DNA from: Atopsyche davidsoni | Lineage: Eukaryota > Arthropoda > Insecta > Trichoptera > Hydrobiosidae | Length of the DNA: 64,000 bases | Assembly: GCA_022113835.1 (NCBI GenBank) | Contig: JAILWY010000016.1 | Location: 5,673,501 to 5,737,500 of the forward strand | Direction of reading: 5' to 3' | Shown: piece by piece, positions 12,061 through 22,559 of the stretch | How the letters are laid out: each line of letters starts with the position of its first letter | Numbering within the stretch: the first letter of the stretch is position 1 | Notes under the pieces: model-generated | What the model saw: only the letters and a program-made list of their open reading frames with translations | Database searches by the model: none | What the model was told of the DNA's origin: nothing | Made by a program: the position numbers and the translations under genes

Positions 12061-12739
12061 AAATTATCTGTGAATTTAATATACAATAAATAGTAATAAC
12101 AAAAAAGCCAGGGGGGATTGATTGATTTTCATTGTGTCTGCTTTTGTCTTTCTATTCAAGCTGTAATGAAACTTTTCGAGGGTAAAGCATTCACAGATTA
12201 AAATTAAAAACAAAAAAACATATTTTTTGTTTAAATATGGATTTAAAATTGAACCTGTTTATCGTGTACATTTTCAGAATATAAATCTGATCAAGATTTT
12301 TGTGATCAACAACACCTTCAAAGATTCCTTTCGATCACAAGCACATTCCTTCGTCTTTCACAAAGTTAAAAAAATATCTGATGTTATATTATGTTCACAC
12401 TGGATCTTTTATATATGTATCTTAGATAAAAATACGCAATATTTTGAGCGTTGAATGGCTAGAATTGAACAAAATACACTGTAAATAAAAGATGAATCTC
12501 CCATTTGCAAACATTAAATTGTAGTGTCATGGGCAATAAATGGCTTCACAAAATATCAGAAGATGTAACATTTTCAATATACGTTATTATAGAATGTTAT
12601 AATATATAAATTCATTTTTTTCTTACTGAAATTTTGAAATATATTTTTGATTTTTGTGACGACCGTCTCACAGTAAGTACAATTTTTAATTGGCATAATA
12701 AGTACGTTGGTTCATTTATAGAATGTGATTGTTAATTGG

Positions 12740-12880
12740 TATAATTGGGAATGCACCGGCTATGTAAGCTTGGGGATGTGGGTTCTCGAATCCTACACAA
12801 GTCACGATGATATTTTTCTAGAAATTTTTTTAATCATTTTTCAATATTTTAAAAAATGTACTTAATCATATCAAGAAATT
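12740..12880 (+). mobile_element. tRNA-derived SINE-like copy A
   Basis: The segment GCACCGGCTATGTAAGC is followed by GATGTGGGTTCTCGAATCC and TCACGATGATATTTTTCT. The same order occurs in copy B at 26.89-27.03 kb. The B-box-like GGGTTCTCGAATCC and the flanking GTGGG/CCTAC pairing are a tRNA T arm with a 2-nt loop insertion. The shared AT-rich body continues about 80 bp to AATGTACTTAATCATAT. A T-arm-bearing head plus an unrelated body is the layout of a tRNA-derived SINE. The 5' A-box half is degraded. Confidence 0.6.
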
Positions 12881-13211
12881 ATAAAAAACGTTCATTTAAT
12901 GATGTTTCAGAAATTCGTCAAAAATATCAGAATATTCCACATGTGAGAGATTTGAGAAAAGCGCACGGCCTGCCCATTGCGCATTGTTTTAGAAACAAGT
13001 CACGATGATATTTTTCTGGAAGTTTATTTATTTATTTAATCATTTTTCAATATTTGAAAAAATGTACTTAATCATATCAAGAAATTATGAAAAACCTTAT
13101 TTAATGAAGTTTCAGAAATTCGTCGAGAATATTAATAATATCAGAATATTCCACATGTGAGAGAGATTTGAGAAAAGCGCACGGCCTGCCCATTGCGCAT
13201 TGTTTTAGAAA
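12798..13211 (+). repeat. Tandem duplication, about 198-215 bp unit x2
   Basis: CAAGTCACGATGATATTTT begins at 12798 and again at 12996. Both units then run through AATGTACTTAATCATATCAA, CCACATGTGAGAG and GCGCACGGCCTGCCC to GCATTGTTTTAGAAA. Unit 2 carries small insertions (an extra TTTATTTA and an AATATTAAT stretch). The duplication captures the SINE body but not its tRNA-like head, and ends in a GC-balanced sequence unlike the SINE body. Confidence 0.93.
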
Positions 13212-13289
13212 ATCAATTATTGAAATATTCTGCAGTTGGACCGTGGAGGAACTTTTCCGGATTCGAATTACAATTTTATAATTCATCCT

Positions 13290-13530
13290 CGCTACATTTG
13301 AAGAGCCGCGCTACCTCGGGGCGTCGGAGGGCGCCGGCACACTGTTTGCCGTATGAAACGTACATTTTTTGCCGGCCGTAAATTTCCTTTGATGCTAATT
13401 CATTTTGCATTCGGAAAGTTTTCTTTCTGCGCCGGGCGCAGTTGGATTTCTCTCTCCTGAAAGCGCGTCGCCGTGCGCGAAGGGTTGAAATGTGTGCGCT
13501 CCCTTCTGCCCGGGTTGCGAGAGCGAATTT
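13290..13530. promoter_or_regulatory. CpG-rich island
   Basis: Immediately downstream of the tandem duplication. Dense CpG and GCGCC/GGCGC strings (GGGCGCCGGCAC near 13329; GCGCCGGGCGC near 13429). A 103-codon open frame on the - strand crosses it but is Arg/Lys-rich from base composition and has no domain. Possibly regulatory. Confidence 0.3.
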
Positions 13531-14640
13531 ACCTGCTATAATAATACAGACTGGGATTTTATGCTCCCTGAAACTTACTTGAAGCATTCAGGTATCGATA
13601 GCTCATATTTTTACAGTGAAAATATCAGGTTAGTTGAACTATTGTGCAATCGTGCCGTGTTTCAATGGATATTTTCACAAAAGACTCTTTTTTGTAAAAA
13701 TATTTTAAATATTTCTTTAATGAAATGAAGCCATAAAATATACGAAATATTGTACAAAAAATACAAGTGATTTCTATTGTGTAACAAGCTTAATATCTAC
13801 TGCGTAGTCAAATATTCTCAACAGTACATAAAATTGGAAACTATTCCACTGCTGATTCTGCCACTGAATGACATAGTTATAAATATACATTTTCGTAGAG
13901 TTATCACTAAGCCTCACTTACGTCAGTTTAATTATAAAGCTTTAGCGACTATTTTCATGTTTGATAGTTGAGGAAAACCTGACTAATCTAACCTAACACG
14001 CGACCAATGACTGTATTTCTCTTATGCAAATTCCTTACTTCCTAGACGCGGTAGGAAAGTATACGCCGCTTTAATCTAAGCCCGGCCTCACTCACTGTTG
14101 CGTCAGTTAAATCGCATGCAATTCCTATTAGTGTTTTAAAAATGCGATACAACAAGAGTTATATTCCAAGAATTATACCATTACCTGAAATTTATTATAT
14201 TCATTAAAGTCTTTGTTTATATTAATAATGAAGTCGTTGTTCTTGCAATTCTTTTATCGATAATATTTTTAGTTTTTATAGCTTTGTATGAATTGCACAT
14301 TTAAGTCACTTCAATTTTAAAACCAAGTGATTACTTGTAATTTATTTTATATATTTAATTCATTGTACTATTGTATTTTTTCAAAGATATTCAACCAAAT
14401 TAAGTTAGGTCAAATTTATAACTTAACTTTTGATATGCACCGTTGCTCAGTGTAATATTCTGAAATAATCGTATGTTCCATCATCCATAGTGCTCGTTGG
14501 TAAAGTCAAGAATTTCTGCGAGTTATCAATTATTACTATAACCTCAATAAACTAATTATAATAAACCGCTTAGGCCACCAATGCGGATTTATCAATAAAT
14601 ATTGGTCGAAATTCAATTAAATAAGCTCCAGAGACTTTTA
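13530..14640. other. AT-rich DNA with a short TAACCTAAC string
   Basis: Mostly AT-rich. A telomere-like TCTAACCTAACAC string lies near 13987 (little more than two CCTAA units). No gene recognised. Confidence 0.5.
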
Positions 14641-15330
14641 GTTAATAATTAACTGTTTCGATTCCAGTGTACGAGTATTTTTCGGATCGAACGCGCTGTT
14701 CAATTGAGTTAAGCTTCTCTTTTTATTTTTCCAACCATCGCAGTATCGGCGAGAACATTAGATCAATAATTTAAAGGTGTTATATTAATTAAATACCAAA
14801 AGGTAACGAGGTACAGCAGATCCGGGGGACATAATAATGCGTCGAATTTCCCGAGCCCGACGCTGCGTCTTCGGATCGCAGGTACTGCCGTGAAATTAAG
14901 GCTATATTTGGAAAATCTGCGCGTAAAATAATTTCCGATATCATTTCCTTTCAATCTTCTCGCGAGGGGGCCGGAATGTTGCTTTGAAATTTGTAAAAAA
15001 TAGCGTAAAACGAATAATGTAGAATTTAAGGATTCGTTTCTACTGCGAATTTTCCTCCCCGGCTCCGCTGGAGGCTTCTCGGGCGGGGTGTTTGCTGTGT
15101 GGAGAGCCAATGAAGGTGAGAGCGCTCTCCTGGCGCACGGCTTCCCTTCTTTCCACTACACCCCCGTAAAGTAGGTTTTAAATTGATTTCAAATTTAAAT
15201 TAATATCCGTTCGAATGTTTTTGAAAGGATCGACGTTTTAAGGGCGCATTCAATTACCTTGGAAGGAGGGAATAGAAGATCCCATTGTTTTCAGCGTGGT
15301 TCTCCTCCAAAAGAGGATTCTGTTTGTATT
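14640..15330. promoter_or_regulatory. GC-balanced block with GAGAGCGCTCTC palindrome
   Basis: A long less-AT-rich block. The perfect 12-bp palindrome GAGAGCGCTCTC at 15118-15129 contains GAGAG cores on both strands (GAGA-factor-like), preceded by GCCAATGA, a CCAAT-box-like string. A 115-codon - strand open frame (14763-15110) has no recognisable domain and no splice logic that I can support. A possible promoter or enhancer. Confidence 0.35.
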
Positions 15331-16130
15331 TCACTTACAATTTTTTTTATTTATGTACTCAATTTCAAAATATATTTATAGAGATATAAAAATGTGTGAA
15401 AGTTCACCTATTTATCTAACATTTTATAAATATAAACTACAAAATCTCAATATTTAAAAAATCTATAGTTTTTTGTTTAAAAAAAATAACGATTAATTTC
15501 AGTAATTTTTTCTGTAAATCTAAATAAACCGCTGTTTTGTATCAATTGCTAGATGATTTAAGTCTATATTTTAGAGGGTTGTAACCCACCCTACTGGCCC
15601 GGGTAAATCGATAAGTGAGACCAATGAAAAAGAAAGGGGATAGTAGAATATGAAGAAGGCATTTTTTCCCAAAATTTTGCACATTTATTAATCGAAATAC
15701 CTTTTATGAAAAAATAACATAAAGGAAACTAAAGAGTGTGAAATTTTTAATTTTTAGAAAAAATGTTAATTAATGATAAATAATTTTTTTCTGAAGATCA
15801 GATTTTTTTCTTAATGTTAAACAAATCGTTAAGTAATATTAAAAAATGTAATATATCATGTTGTATAATTTAGAGCATATATTTTGGTAATTTTTTTTGC
15901 AAACAATGGCATTTATTTAATAATTAATAATACGGTTATTTTTAAGGCTAACGACATGATAGTTAGTCTAGTTACTTGTCAGTCTGCATAACTAAATGTA
16001 TCCAGAGAAAACATAGACAACGTACAATTGATTGATTTTATTAATTGGCGATTAAAAATATCACATATTTCTTTTTTTTTGGTTAAACGAGACACAATCG
16101 TTTATATAATACCCCTGGTGGAATTAAATC
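15330..16130. other. AT-rich DNA, no gene seen
   Basis: Poly-A/T runs and frequent stops. A near-palindrome GGGTTGTAACCC at about 15578-15589 is the only distinctive structure. Confidence 0.55.
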
Positions 16131-16139
16131 AAATACATT

Positions 16140-16360
16140 AGACTAACCAAGAAAGTTCCTAAGCCGGCCCAAAAAGAGCAGCGAGCGGGAAACAAATCTC
16201 TGTATTTACCGTGGCGCACAGGAAGCCCGGTAGATTCCCGTTTTTGATCTTGAAAATACATTACTGGGAACCGATTCCAGCCTGCTTACGTGTTGCGAGA
16301 TCCGCCTTTTTGTTCGCCTCGACTGGGGACCCGGCGGGGGCCTTTGCTGGGAAGTCATTT
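16140..16360. promoter_or_regulatory. GC-rich island
   Basis: Contains GGGAACCGATTCC, a near-palindrome near 16267, GCCGGCCC and GGGGACCCGGCGGGGGCC. There is no open frame of note. Short CpG-rich patch, possibly regulatory. Confidence 0.3.
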
Positions 16361-17100
16361 ATTTTGTGAATTATGAGGTAAAATATAGTTTTATAAGAGA
16401 TTTAAAGCTTTGCTTCAAAAGAAAACACAGCAATTGCGAACGCATTGACTGCGAATAACACTCATATAGTTTTTTACGAAATATGTATGCAGGATGTCAC
16501 TGTAAAATAGATATACAAAACATGAAAGCTTTATAAACAAAAAATGTTGCTATCGTAAATATATTCATTTTTAAACACACTCGATATCATATTTTTAAGC
16601 AGAAAAAAAAACAATCGATTTAACTAAAAAAAAATAGAAGGAAAAGATAGCGCTGCTAATAATTCAATTCCTGGCATTTTATGACCGTAAACTAACCTTG
16701 AATTCTCTATTTGCAGCTCTTTGCACTTACAATACAGTTGTATTGATTAACGATTTATTGAATGCCCACAGCCACTGTGGCTGGAGTCACGGGATGCTTT
16801 TTAAGAAATTGTTTATGGCGTAGACTTTCTTTGAGAGCAGAAGCAATTTCTGAAGATAATTTAATACTCTTTGAGATTAAGAGATCTGAGATAGTCTCTA
16901 GGGATCAACACTGCAACGTTTATCAATATATAGATAAAACGGTTACCTTAAAATATATTGTACACATGATGAATCTATTTGGATTATTACATATTTAATA
17001 ATAATCATTAGTCAGCACAAAAATGCATATTTATTGTGTACAAAACATATCAAGCGTAGATTTTTTTATATAATAATTTAGTTTTATACGTTTTCTAGGC
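16360..17100. other. AT-rich DNA, no gene seen
   Basis: One 78-codon open frame (16762-16998, +) without recognisable domains. Otherwise A/T runs. Confidence 0.5.
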
Positions 17101-17112
17101 AAATTCCAGCTG

Positions 17113-17466
17113 TTGAAATTCAACTCGTCGAGTAGAGCTCTTACAGTCTTCGACTCTTCCATAGTACAACAGCGATCCATTGGAAGTACCTCATATACCG
17201 TCCCTCACTCGCGTCGTGATTGGCTTGGGGCATTATATTCCAAATTGAATACCCGGCCGATCAAATTATACAGTCGTAATATGCCTGACCGTAAAAAAAC
17301 CAAGCATTATTGGATTGCATATGAAGATTTCGCTGCTGCAGGAAAGGTCACAGCGTGCAATGCAGCTGGACTCGGGTTCTGCTCCTGCGATGGAAGTGCA
17401 TTCCTAGCTCGTGGAGTAATTTCAGTCCATTTTGCGAGAGAAAGCAACTCTTCGTGCTCTGCCTGA
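17113..17466 (+). other. Unassigned open frame, 117 codons
   Basis: The longest frame on + outside the satellite. It starts at a TTG codon (17113); the first ATG is about 56 codons in. The product is Ser-rich at the N-terminus, has a basic middle (RKKTKHYW) and a cysteine-bearing C-terminal part (CNAAGLGFCSCDG). I recognise no family. The base composition is more balanced than its surroundings, and it could be a relic of a mobile element or a chance frame in a GC-balanced patch. Confidence 0.2.
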
Positions 17467-17929
17467 GATACACAATTGATTTGAAGTGTGAAAAGTATCT
17501 TTCTATTATTGTACAGTAACCTGCGAAATAGGTTGTTTGAAATCGTCTATCCTTTTATTTGCGGTAATGTACCTACGCGATGGCATTTTCATTTAAACTA
17601 TTGGTCCATTTAACTTTATACAAAGTTAATAGTATAGTCTAGTTTTGTACGGTTCTCAGCTTATTGTTGAACGCTATTTCCTTTGTTGGCAATAAAAGTA
17701 AATTGGGAAGGGTAAATTTAGAAACAAAGTTTAAATGTATATTAACTTATATTAACATTTGTAATCAAAAGAAATCGCAAGCTCAAATGTACGCGATCTG
17801 TCCAAAGTAAATTTTCTGGTGGGACAAATCATTATGACGCTTCTAGCCATTTAGCATATCGTATTTGCTGCTACTTTTTTTGTGATTTATTAATCATAAA
17901 TGTTCGTAGTCTTTGGGCCAATCGGCTCT

Positions 17930-18390
17930 ATATGATTGTTATGTTCACACTAGGCGGCAAGCGTGTCCCGCCGACGGGGCGTGCATTCCACGCAGTTTCC
18001 CGGGATTCGTGAAGGCTGCGCCGCGCGGCCCGCCCGCCACCTTGCAGGCATAAATCGCGAAGTTTGATTAAAAACCGAGGGGAAGCGTTCGCTGGAGGGA
18101 CTGTACATAACTTCACGTCAAAAAAGTTCCATCCCGAGGCCGGGGGCATTAATCAAATACCTCCGCTACACCTTCGCAGCTGAAATCTTTATGAAGTTAT
18201 TTAACTTTTGCCCCGTGAATTCTCGCAAACATTATGTAAGTCGCGGGGCTCGAGTAAACAATATGGGCGAGGACGGTCGCGGGCCGCGGCCGGGCGATTC
18301 AGATGAATACTTGAAATACTCCTGCACGTCTGTGATACCTCCCATGAATAACGAACGACCCGCACTTCGGGGCGTGCTCTTGACGAGAAA
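17930..18390. promoter_or_regulatory. Large CpG-rich island
   Basis: About 460 bp with high CpG density, including GCCGCGCGGCCCGCCCGCC near 18010 and CGCGGGCCGCGGCCGGGCG near 18277, plus GCATAAATCGCG near 18049. Open frames on both strands (73 and 97 codons) run out into A/T runs and have no domain. The unmethylated-looking CpG content fits a promoter or enhancer, but no core promoter motif is convincing. Confidence 0.35.
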
Positions 18391-18489
18391 GGCTTTTTGT
18401 GAAGCCTATTCTGAAAAAAAGTATTTAATACGGATAGACACTTTTTTAAAAATAATTATTAAAGCTTTCTTAAACTTGTTTTGATATAT

Positions 18490-19330
18490 GTCACAAATTT
18501 TATTTATTGCAACTCATGAAGCTTTCTGATATGAGATAATAAAATATATTAAGTAGTTCAGCATGTTCAATCAAAATACGACTCATAAAAGACACTGGTG
18601 TCTGGTTGGCACACCAGTGGCAGTCCTTTACCTGGCGAAATCGTGTCATTTAATTAATTTAATTGTCACTTTATTTTGCTATATCGAAAGTTGATTATTT
18701 TACAAAGTATTTAAAAAACTATCAATTATGTTTATTTATTTTTTTATTGTTTAATTAACGTCCATTTTCAGGGTAAAATAAAATCTTGAAGATGTTGAAA
18801 AATTAGATAAAATGATGATTTTTCAAAACAAAGTTTGTTAAAGATTTTTTTTTTTTAATTTTAAAATAATAAGATGCACATGGTTTTTATTTAATCTTTT
18901 AATTTCAATTGAAAAAAAAACTTTTAAATGTTTAGGACTCTTGTAAAATGGACCAGATGAATCTCCAAATTCCTACACTTCAATCGGAAAAACACATATT
19001 TATCATATTAATAGTAAATTTATAAAAAATAAAAATATATTTTATTCGGAAAAAGGGATGTATCAAACTTTTTGCATTTAAATTTTTCTATTAGAGCAGT
19101 GGATTTTTTGCAAAACGGACTAGAAAATGATCAAAAAAACTCGATTATGCGACCTAGACTCTAGACTAGATTATTACAACTCAATTCGATACAAATTCAC
19201 GTGTCAAACACAATTTTTTTTATATCTTTAATTTAAAAATTTATACGTAATAACGAATGCCAAGCGTTTCCATTCCAGTGTATCTAAATAAGTCTTGCTT
19301 ACAAAAGTTATTAGTAAATAGTACATTGCG
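18490..19330. other. AT-rich DNA with one hairpin
   Basis: CACTGGTGT (18593-18601) and CACACCAGTG (18610-18619) form a 9-bp stem with an 8-nt loop; the flanks AAAAGAC and GTCCTTT could extend it with bulges. The rest is A/T-rich with no gene seen. Confidence 0.5.
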
Positions 19331-19560
19331 CCATCTTCACTGAACACCGCAGGCACGGGCCTCAGCGGGGAGGCGCAGGGATGCTGTGGCGCGTGCTGGA
19401 TGGGTCCAGAAATATGTGTAAAGTTTTACAAAACAAACAATCGCCGAATGGGAAATACTGGCAACTTCGTCGCATAAATACATCGCCGGCCTTTCAGCTC
19501 CGCGCCGCCAGAAGGTCGCGGCTCCACCCCACAAGACACCGCCTCGAGCCGCTATGATTT
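19330..19560. promoter_or_regulatory. GC-rich island
   Basis: CpG-rich block with GGCACGGGCCTCAGCGGGG and GCGCCGCCAGAAGG strings and GCATAAATAC near 19471. The 65-codon - strand frame has no domain. Confidence 0.3.
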
Positions 19561-20334
19561 GAACACTTCCTGCGATAAATTACTACAACAGATACCCCAT
19601 AAATGATTTATTTTTGAATAAATTTTAACCCTCTGTAGTTACTAGCGTCCTTTTTTGCGGTATTTACATAGAATAATACACAAAACATACTCAAAAATGG
19701 GACGTTATTAGCAAATTGAAAACCGGTTGCATGTTGCAAACTAGCATTAATGGTACATAACTAAAACCGGCTTCACACATCCGATTTTAAATTGAACAGC
19801 AGCATCACTTTATTTAAAGTGTTTTTTTTTTTTTCATAACTAAGCCTAAATAAAGGCTAATAAGACGCTATTGACTTGTTAGAATTTGATTGTCAGTTAA
19901 CATTACTCGACAGAATTGATAAAAAAAAACCGCCACGTTTTACGCATCTAATTGTTATTGCTTGAAGTTTCCCTGCGAGATAAAATCTTCATAATTTTTT
20001 AAGAAACTGCTTACAAAACCTATCAAAAATATTTTGCTTTTGGATACATGATAAAATTGTAATATTTTATAATTTTAACAACAATTCAACAAAGCACTAA
20101 ATATTTGATTGAATCCTATGCTTCACTTTTCTCGTCGATTCATCCTACTAATATTGTTAGTTTTGAATAGTATTAATTGAACACAGGGTATCTGAACTTA
20201 AAAAATACAACTTTATTTAAATACGATACGACTGAATTCCGATTCAACGTAAAATTTTAAATTCCAAGTGTAGCACCACAATCTCAAATAGTGCTGTAGT
20301 TTTGAGACTTTTAGTTTATATTAAAAATAAAAAA
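19560..20334. other. AT-rich DNA, no gene seen
   Basis: A/T-rich, with a poly-T run near 19820. No element ends or genes noticed. Confidence 0.55.
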
Positions 20335-20349
20335 AAATTATTATGTTAT

Positions 20350-20370
20350 AGGTTAGGTTAGGTTAGGTCT
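20350..20370 (+). repeat. Interstitial TTAGG tract
   Basis: Three near-perfect TTAGG units (GGTTAGGTTAGGTTAGG) within AT-rich DNA. TTAGG is the usual insect telomere repeat. Such short interstitial tracts are known from telomerase-mediated break repair or retroposition, but the cause here is inference. Confidence 0.85.
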
Positions 20371-20372
20371 TC

Positions 20373-20639
20373 GTGACTCGCCCCCCTCTACAGGAAGCAT
20401 CAAGACGGAAGATCACTTTTTATTTTATTTTAATTGTATTATGTGTAATATGCTGCCTCTTCCCCCTTTACAGGAATGCAGCATATGACGAAGAAATGCC
20501 TGCGGGGATCCTCCTCCCAGGGAAAGATGCTTCCCTTTCAGCCATTTTGTTTTTATATGTATTTTTTTTTATTTTGAAGGCTGTACAGAAGGAGGAAAAG
20601 AGACGCCCCCGTAGCCTAGAGCAATACGAGGGACAATAA
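20373..20639 (+). other. Unassigned hydrophobic open frame, 88 codons
   Basis: The product has two hydrophobic stretches (about residues 15-32 and 56-70) and a charged C-terminus (EEKRRPRSLEQYEGQ). The hydrophobicity comes largely from poly-T tracts. The DNA carries a loosely repeated CCCYYTTACAGGAATGC-like string (near 20386 and 20462). It starts with a non-ATG codon just after the TTAGG tract. I recognise no family; a chance frame is most likely. Confidence 0.15.
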
Positions 20640-20647
20640 AAAAAAAA

Positions 20648-21018
20648 TTATGGTACTTGTTTTTTATCCGACCACCAAAATTTTTTAATGTACATGTACT
20701 CGCAGAGATAAGAATCTATCATATGACGATGAGTCCCGTTGTGGCGATTATTTCGTTACTTTGCAGATTTCCATGACCGCTCGATTCGTTGGGTTAGGTT
20801 ATCTTGAGTTTTTTTATTAATGTATCTTTTTCTCCTTTTCTTATGCCTTCAAGGAGACCTGAATAAACGGATACGCTCCCGCAACGCAGTGATGTTTTTT
20901 TTTGCCAGAACATGGGTGCGGGTTGCAAATGCCACCCCATAAATTTTTTTTAAAAAAGTTGGTTAGGTTAGGTTAGCTACAAGTTTTTCGGTGGTCGGAT
21001 AAAAAAAAAGTACCAAAA
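20648..21018. mobile_element. R1 terminal-inverted-repeat element, interrupted
   Basis: The left end TGGTACTTGTTTTTTATCCG followed by ACCACCAAAA (from about 20652) is matched by the reverse complement of 20982-21017, giving inverted repeats of about 33 bp with few differences. The interior from GTACATGTACTCGCAGAG matches the copy at 4360-4483. Without the insertion at 20793-20977 it would be about 185 bp, a typical MITE size. It has no coding capacity and the superfamily is not assigned. Confidence 0.75.
20793..20977. mobile_element. 185-bp insertion bounded by TTAGG repeats
   Basis: Comparison with 4441-4475 shows that TTCGTTGG and TACAAG should be adjacent. Here they are separated by a segment that begins GTTAGGTTA and ends GGTTAGGTTAGGTTAGC. 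The interior includes CTTCAAGGAGACCTGAATAAACGG-like sequence and poly-T runs, with no open frame. Both junctions are telomere-repeat-like. It could be a small retroposon or a break-repair filler with telomerase-added ends. Confidence 0.7.
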
Positions 21019-21079
21019 TTATTATGTTACAGGTTAAAATATTTATAGACCAGAAAAAAACGCGAGAACTAAATATTTT

Positions 21080-21375
21080 TCCAGATACGATAGGTTCCAA
21101 GGCCCGGCGGATAATTTTCGACGAAAATAATACGCTACGAGCGCTCCGTTCAAATTAAGTACATAGAATTATCTTTCAATTTGGGATTCATGAAACATTC
21201 AGCGCGGGTCGCGAGCCTCCCCGCGGGTGTCACCTGATCGGTCACGTGGCGCGGCCGCTCGCGCACGTGCGCCGCGTCCTTCAAGGGCGCGTGTGAATAA
21301 ACTTGGCGACTGAATTTCAAACTTTTTATGTGCGGCGCGTATGATGGACGAGACGCCGCTGGAGATTTACGGAGT
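21080..21375. promoter_or_regulatory. CpG island with paired CACGTG E-boxes
   Basis: Very CpG-rich (GCGCGGCCGCTCGCGC). Two CACGTG cores lie at 21243-21248 and 21264-21269; the second is within the perfect 12-bp palindrome GCGCACGTGCGC (21261-21272). A CACCTG lies near 21230. The two palindromic E-boxes are 21 bp apart, about two helical turns, which would place bHLH dimers on one face. Strong candidate regulatory element, though untested. Confidence 0.45.
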
Positions 21376-21379
21376 GAGT

Positions 21380-22210
21380 GATTTTATTCGTATTTTTTTT
21401 TTTTTTTTTTTGTGTAATTTTGTAAAGGGGAGATTTTATTTTTTTTAAGCAAATGGAAAATTATTTTAAACCGCCGGTTCCCAAAGTGGTCAATATCGAC
21501 TCCGACGACGAATATTTCTAAGTCTACGAGAGTAGATCCCATTTGCAGGTCATCACCAGAATTAGGCATTCTGTAAATGTCATTATGTACCTAACACAGA
21601 TTGTACCTGACTTTTGCAAGAAGGTTTTTGATAGATTTCCCTCTTCATACTACACGGAAAAGAGTTTCAGTGCGGTTGTCAATTTTCTTACAAAAAAAAA
21701 ATAGATTGGAAATCACTGGGCGAGGAGATTTAAAGTTAAAACTGACTTATTCGAAGCCAAATATTGATAATTTTCTATCAAAGCATCACACCCATCCCTC
21801 CCATTAAAAGTATTGATTTTTTTTATAGAATGTTACTATTGTGTGTTTTTAATTTATTTAAAAGGTATAATTAACTGTACATGTATATTAACTTTTTTAT
21901 TTTTAAATCCACTGTACAGTAAAATCCCATGAAAGTCAGATGTAAAAAATATGTTTGATGTTGACGAATTTGTAAAAATTCATTATTAGCAAAGCAGAAA
22001 AACTCGACAAGGGGTCGACGGTACAAAATAGTTTGGGTACCTATGTTCTAAACACATATTTATTTTAATAAAAAATAATAATAATTTTGTAATTAAAAAC
22101 AAGATTTGATCTGGGGTCCACGAGCTCCGGGCGGCTTGAAACCGAATCGTATATATATATATTTTTTTTAATAATTCAAGAATCTCAATGTATTAAATTT
22201 ACTTTGAAAA
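21380..22210. other. AT-rich DNA, no gene seen
   Basis: A/T-rich with a 17-20 bp poly-T near 21393. Open frames of 61-68 codons have no domain. Confidence 0.5.
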
Positions 22211-22214
22211 CAGT

Positions 22215-22430
22215 AAGGTCACAGCTGGTTTCTCACGAGGGACCAGGAACTGCCAGGAGACGGAGTGGCGGCCGGTGTGACGGCACGACGGTGTGACCGC
22301 TAGGAGGTCGGCAGGGCCGCATTAGTCGCGCCGGACTAAAGTGCACCGTCACCACCCCGGGCTGGGAAACACCGGGCCGGGGGCGTAGCCGGGAATGCCT
22401 GATTATCCCGAATTCCGAATATATCGCCGT
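22215..22430. promoter_or_regulatory. GC-rich island
   Basis: Dense G/C with CACCGGGCCGGGGGCG and repeated GGTGTGACGG/GGTGTGACCG strings (near 22274 and 22290). A - strand 86-codon frame is Pro/Arg-rich through composition. Possible regulatory DNA. Confidence 0.3.
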
Positions 22431-22524
22431 CTCGAAAGAATGCCCTAACTCACATCTTTCTATTTTAGAATAAATAGATAATCCCAGTAACAACTAACGC
22501 CCAAAGCGTTATTTAAAAAATACC

Positions 22525-22546
22525 TCACACACACACACACACACAT
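22525..22546. repeat. CA dinucleotide microsatellite
   Basis: About 10 CA units running into a short TA stretch (to 22552). Confidence 0.95.
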
Positions 22547-22559
22547 ATATATCTATACG

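Larger units (their letters stand above)
20335..21036. other. Composite locus bounded by a 21-bp direct repeat
   Basis: The 21-mer at 20335-20355 recurs at 21016-21036 with one difference (core ATTATGTTAYAGGTTA). Between the copies lie a TTAGG tract, a GC-mixed segment with a hydrophobic 88-codon frame, and an inverted-repeat element containing a TTAGG-bounded insertion. A direct repeat this long may be a duplicated breakpoint rather than a normal transposase target duplication. Confidence 0.6.

Noticed and set aside
14763..15110. 115-codon - strand frame as a gene
   Set aside because: No domain, and its composition simply follows a GC-balanced patch. The region is better read as possible regulatory DNA.
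18593..18619. Hairpin as a microRNA precursor
   Set aside because: The stem is only about 9 bp with a bulged extension, and neither arm matches a microRNA I know.
22525..22552. CRISPR-like or satellite array
   Set aside because: It is a simple CA/TA microsatellite. No spaced direct-repeat arrays exist in the window.
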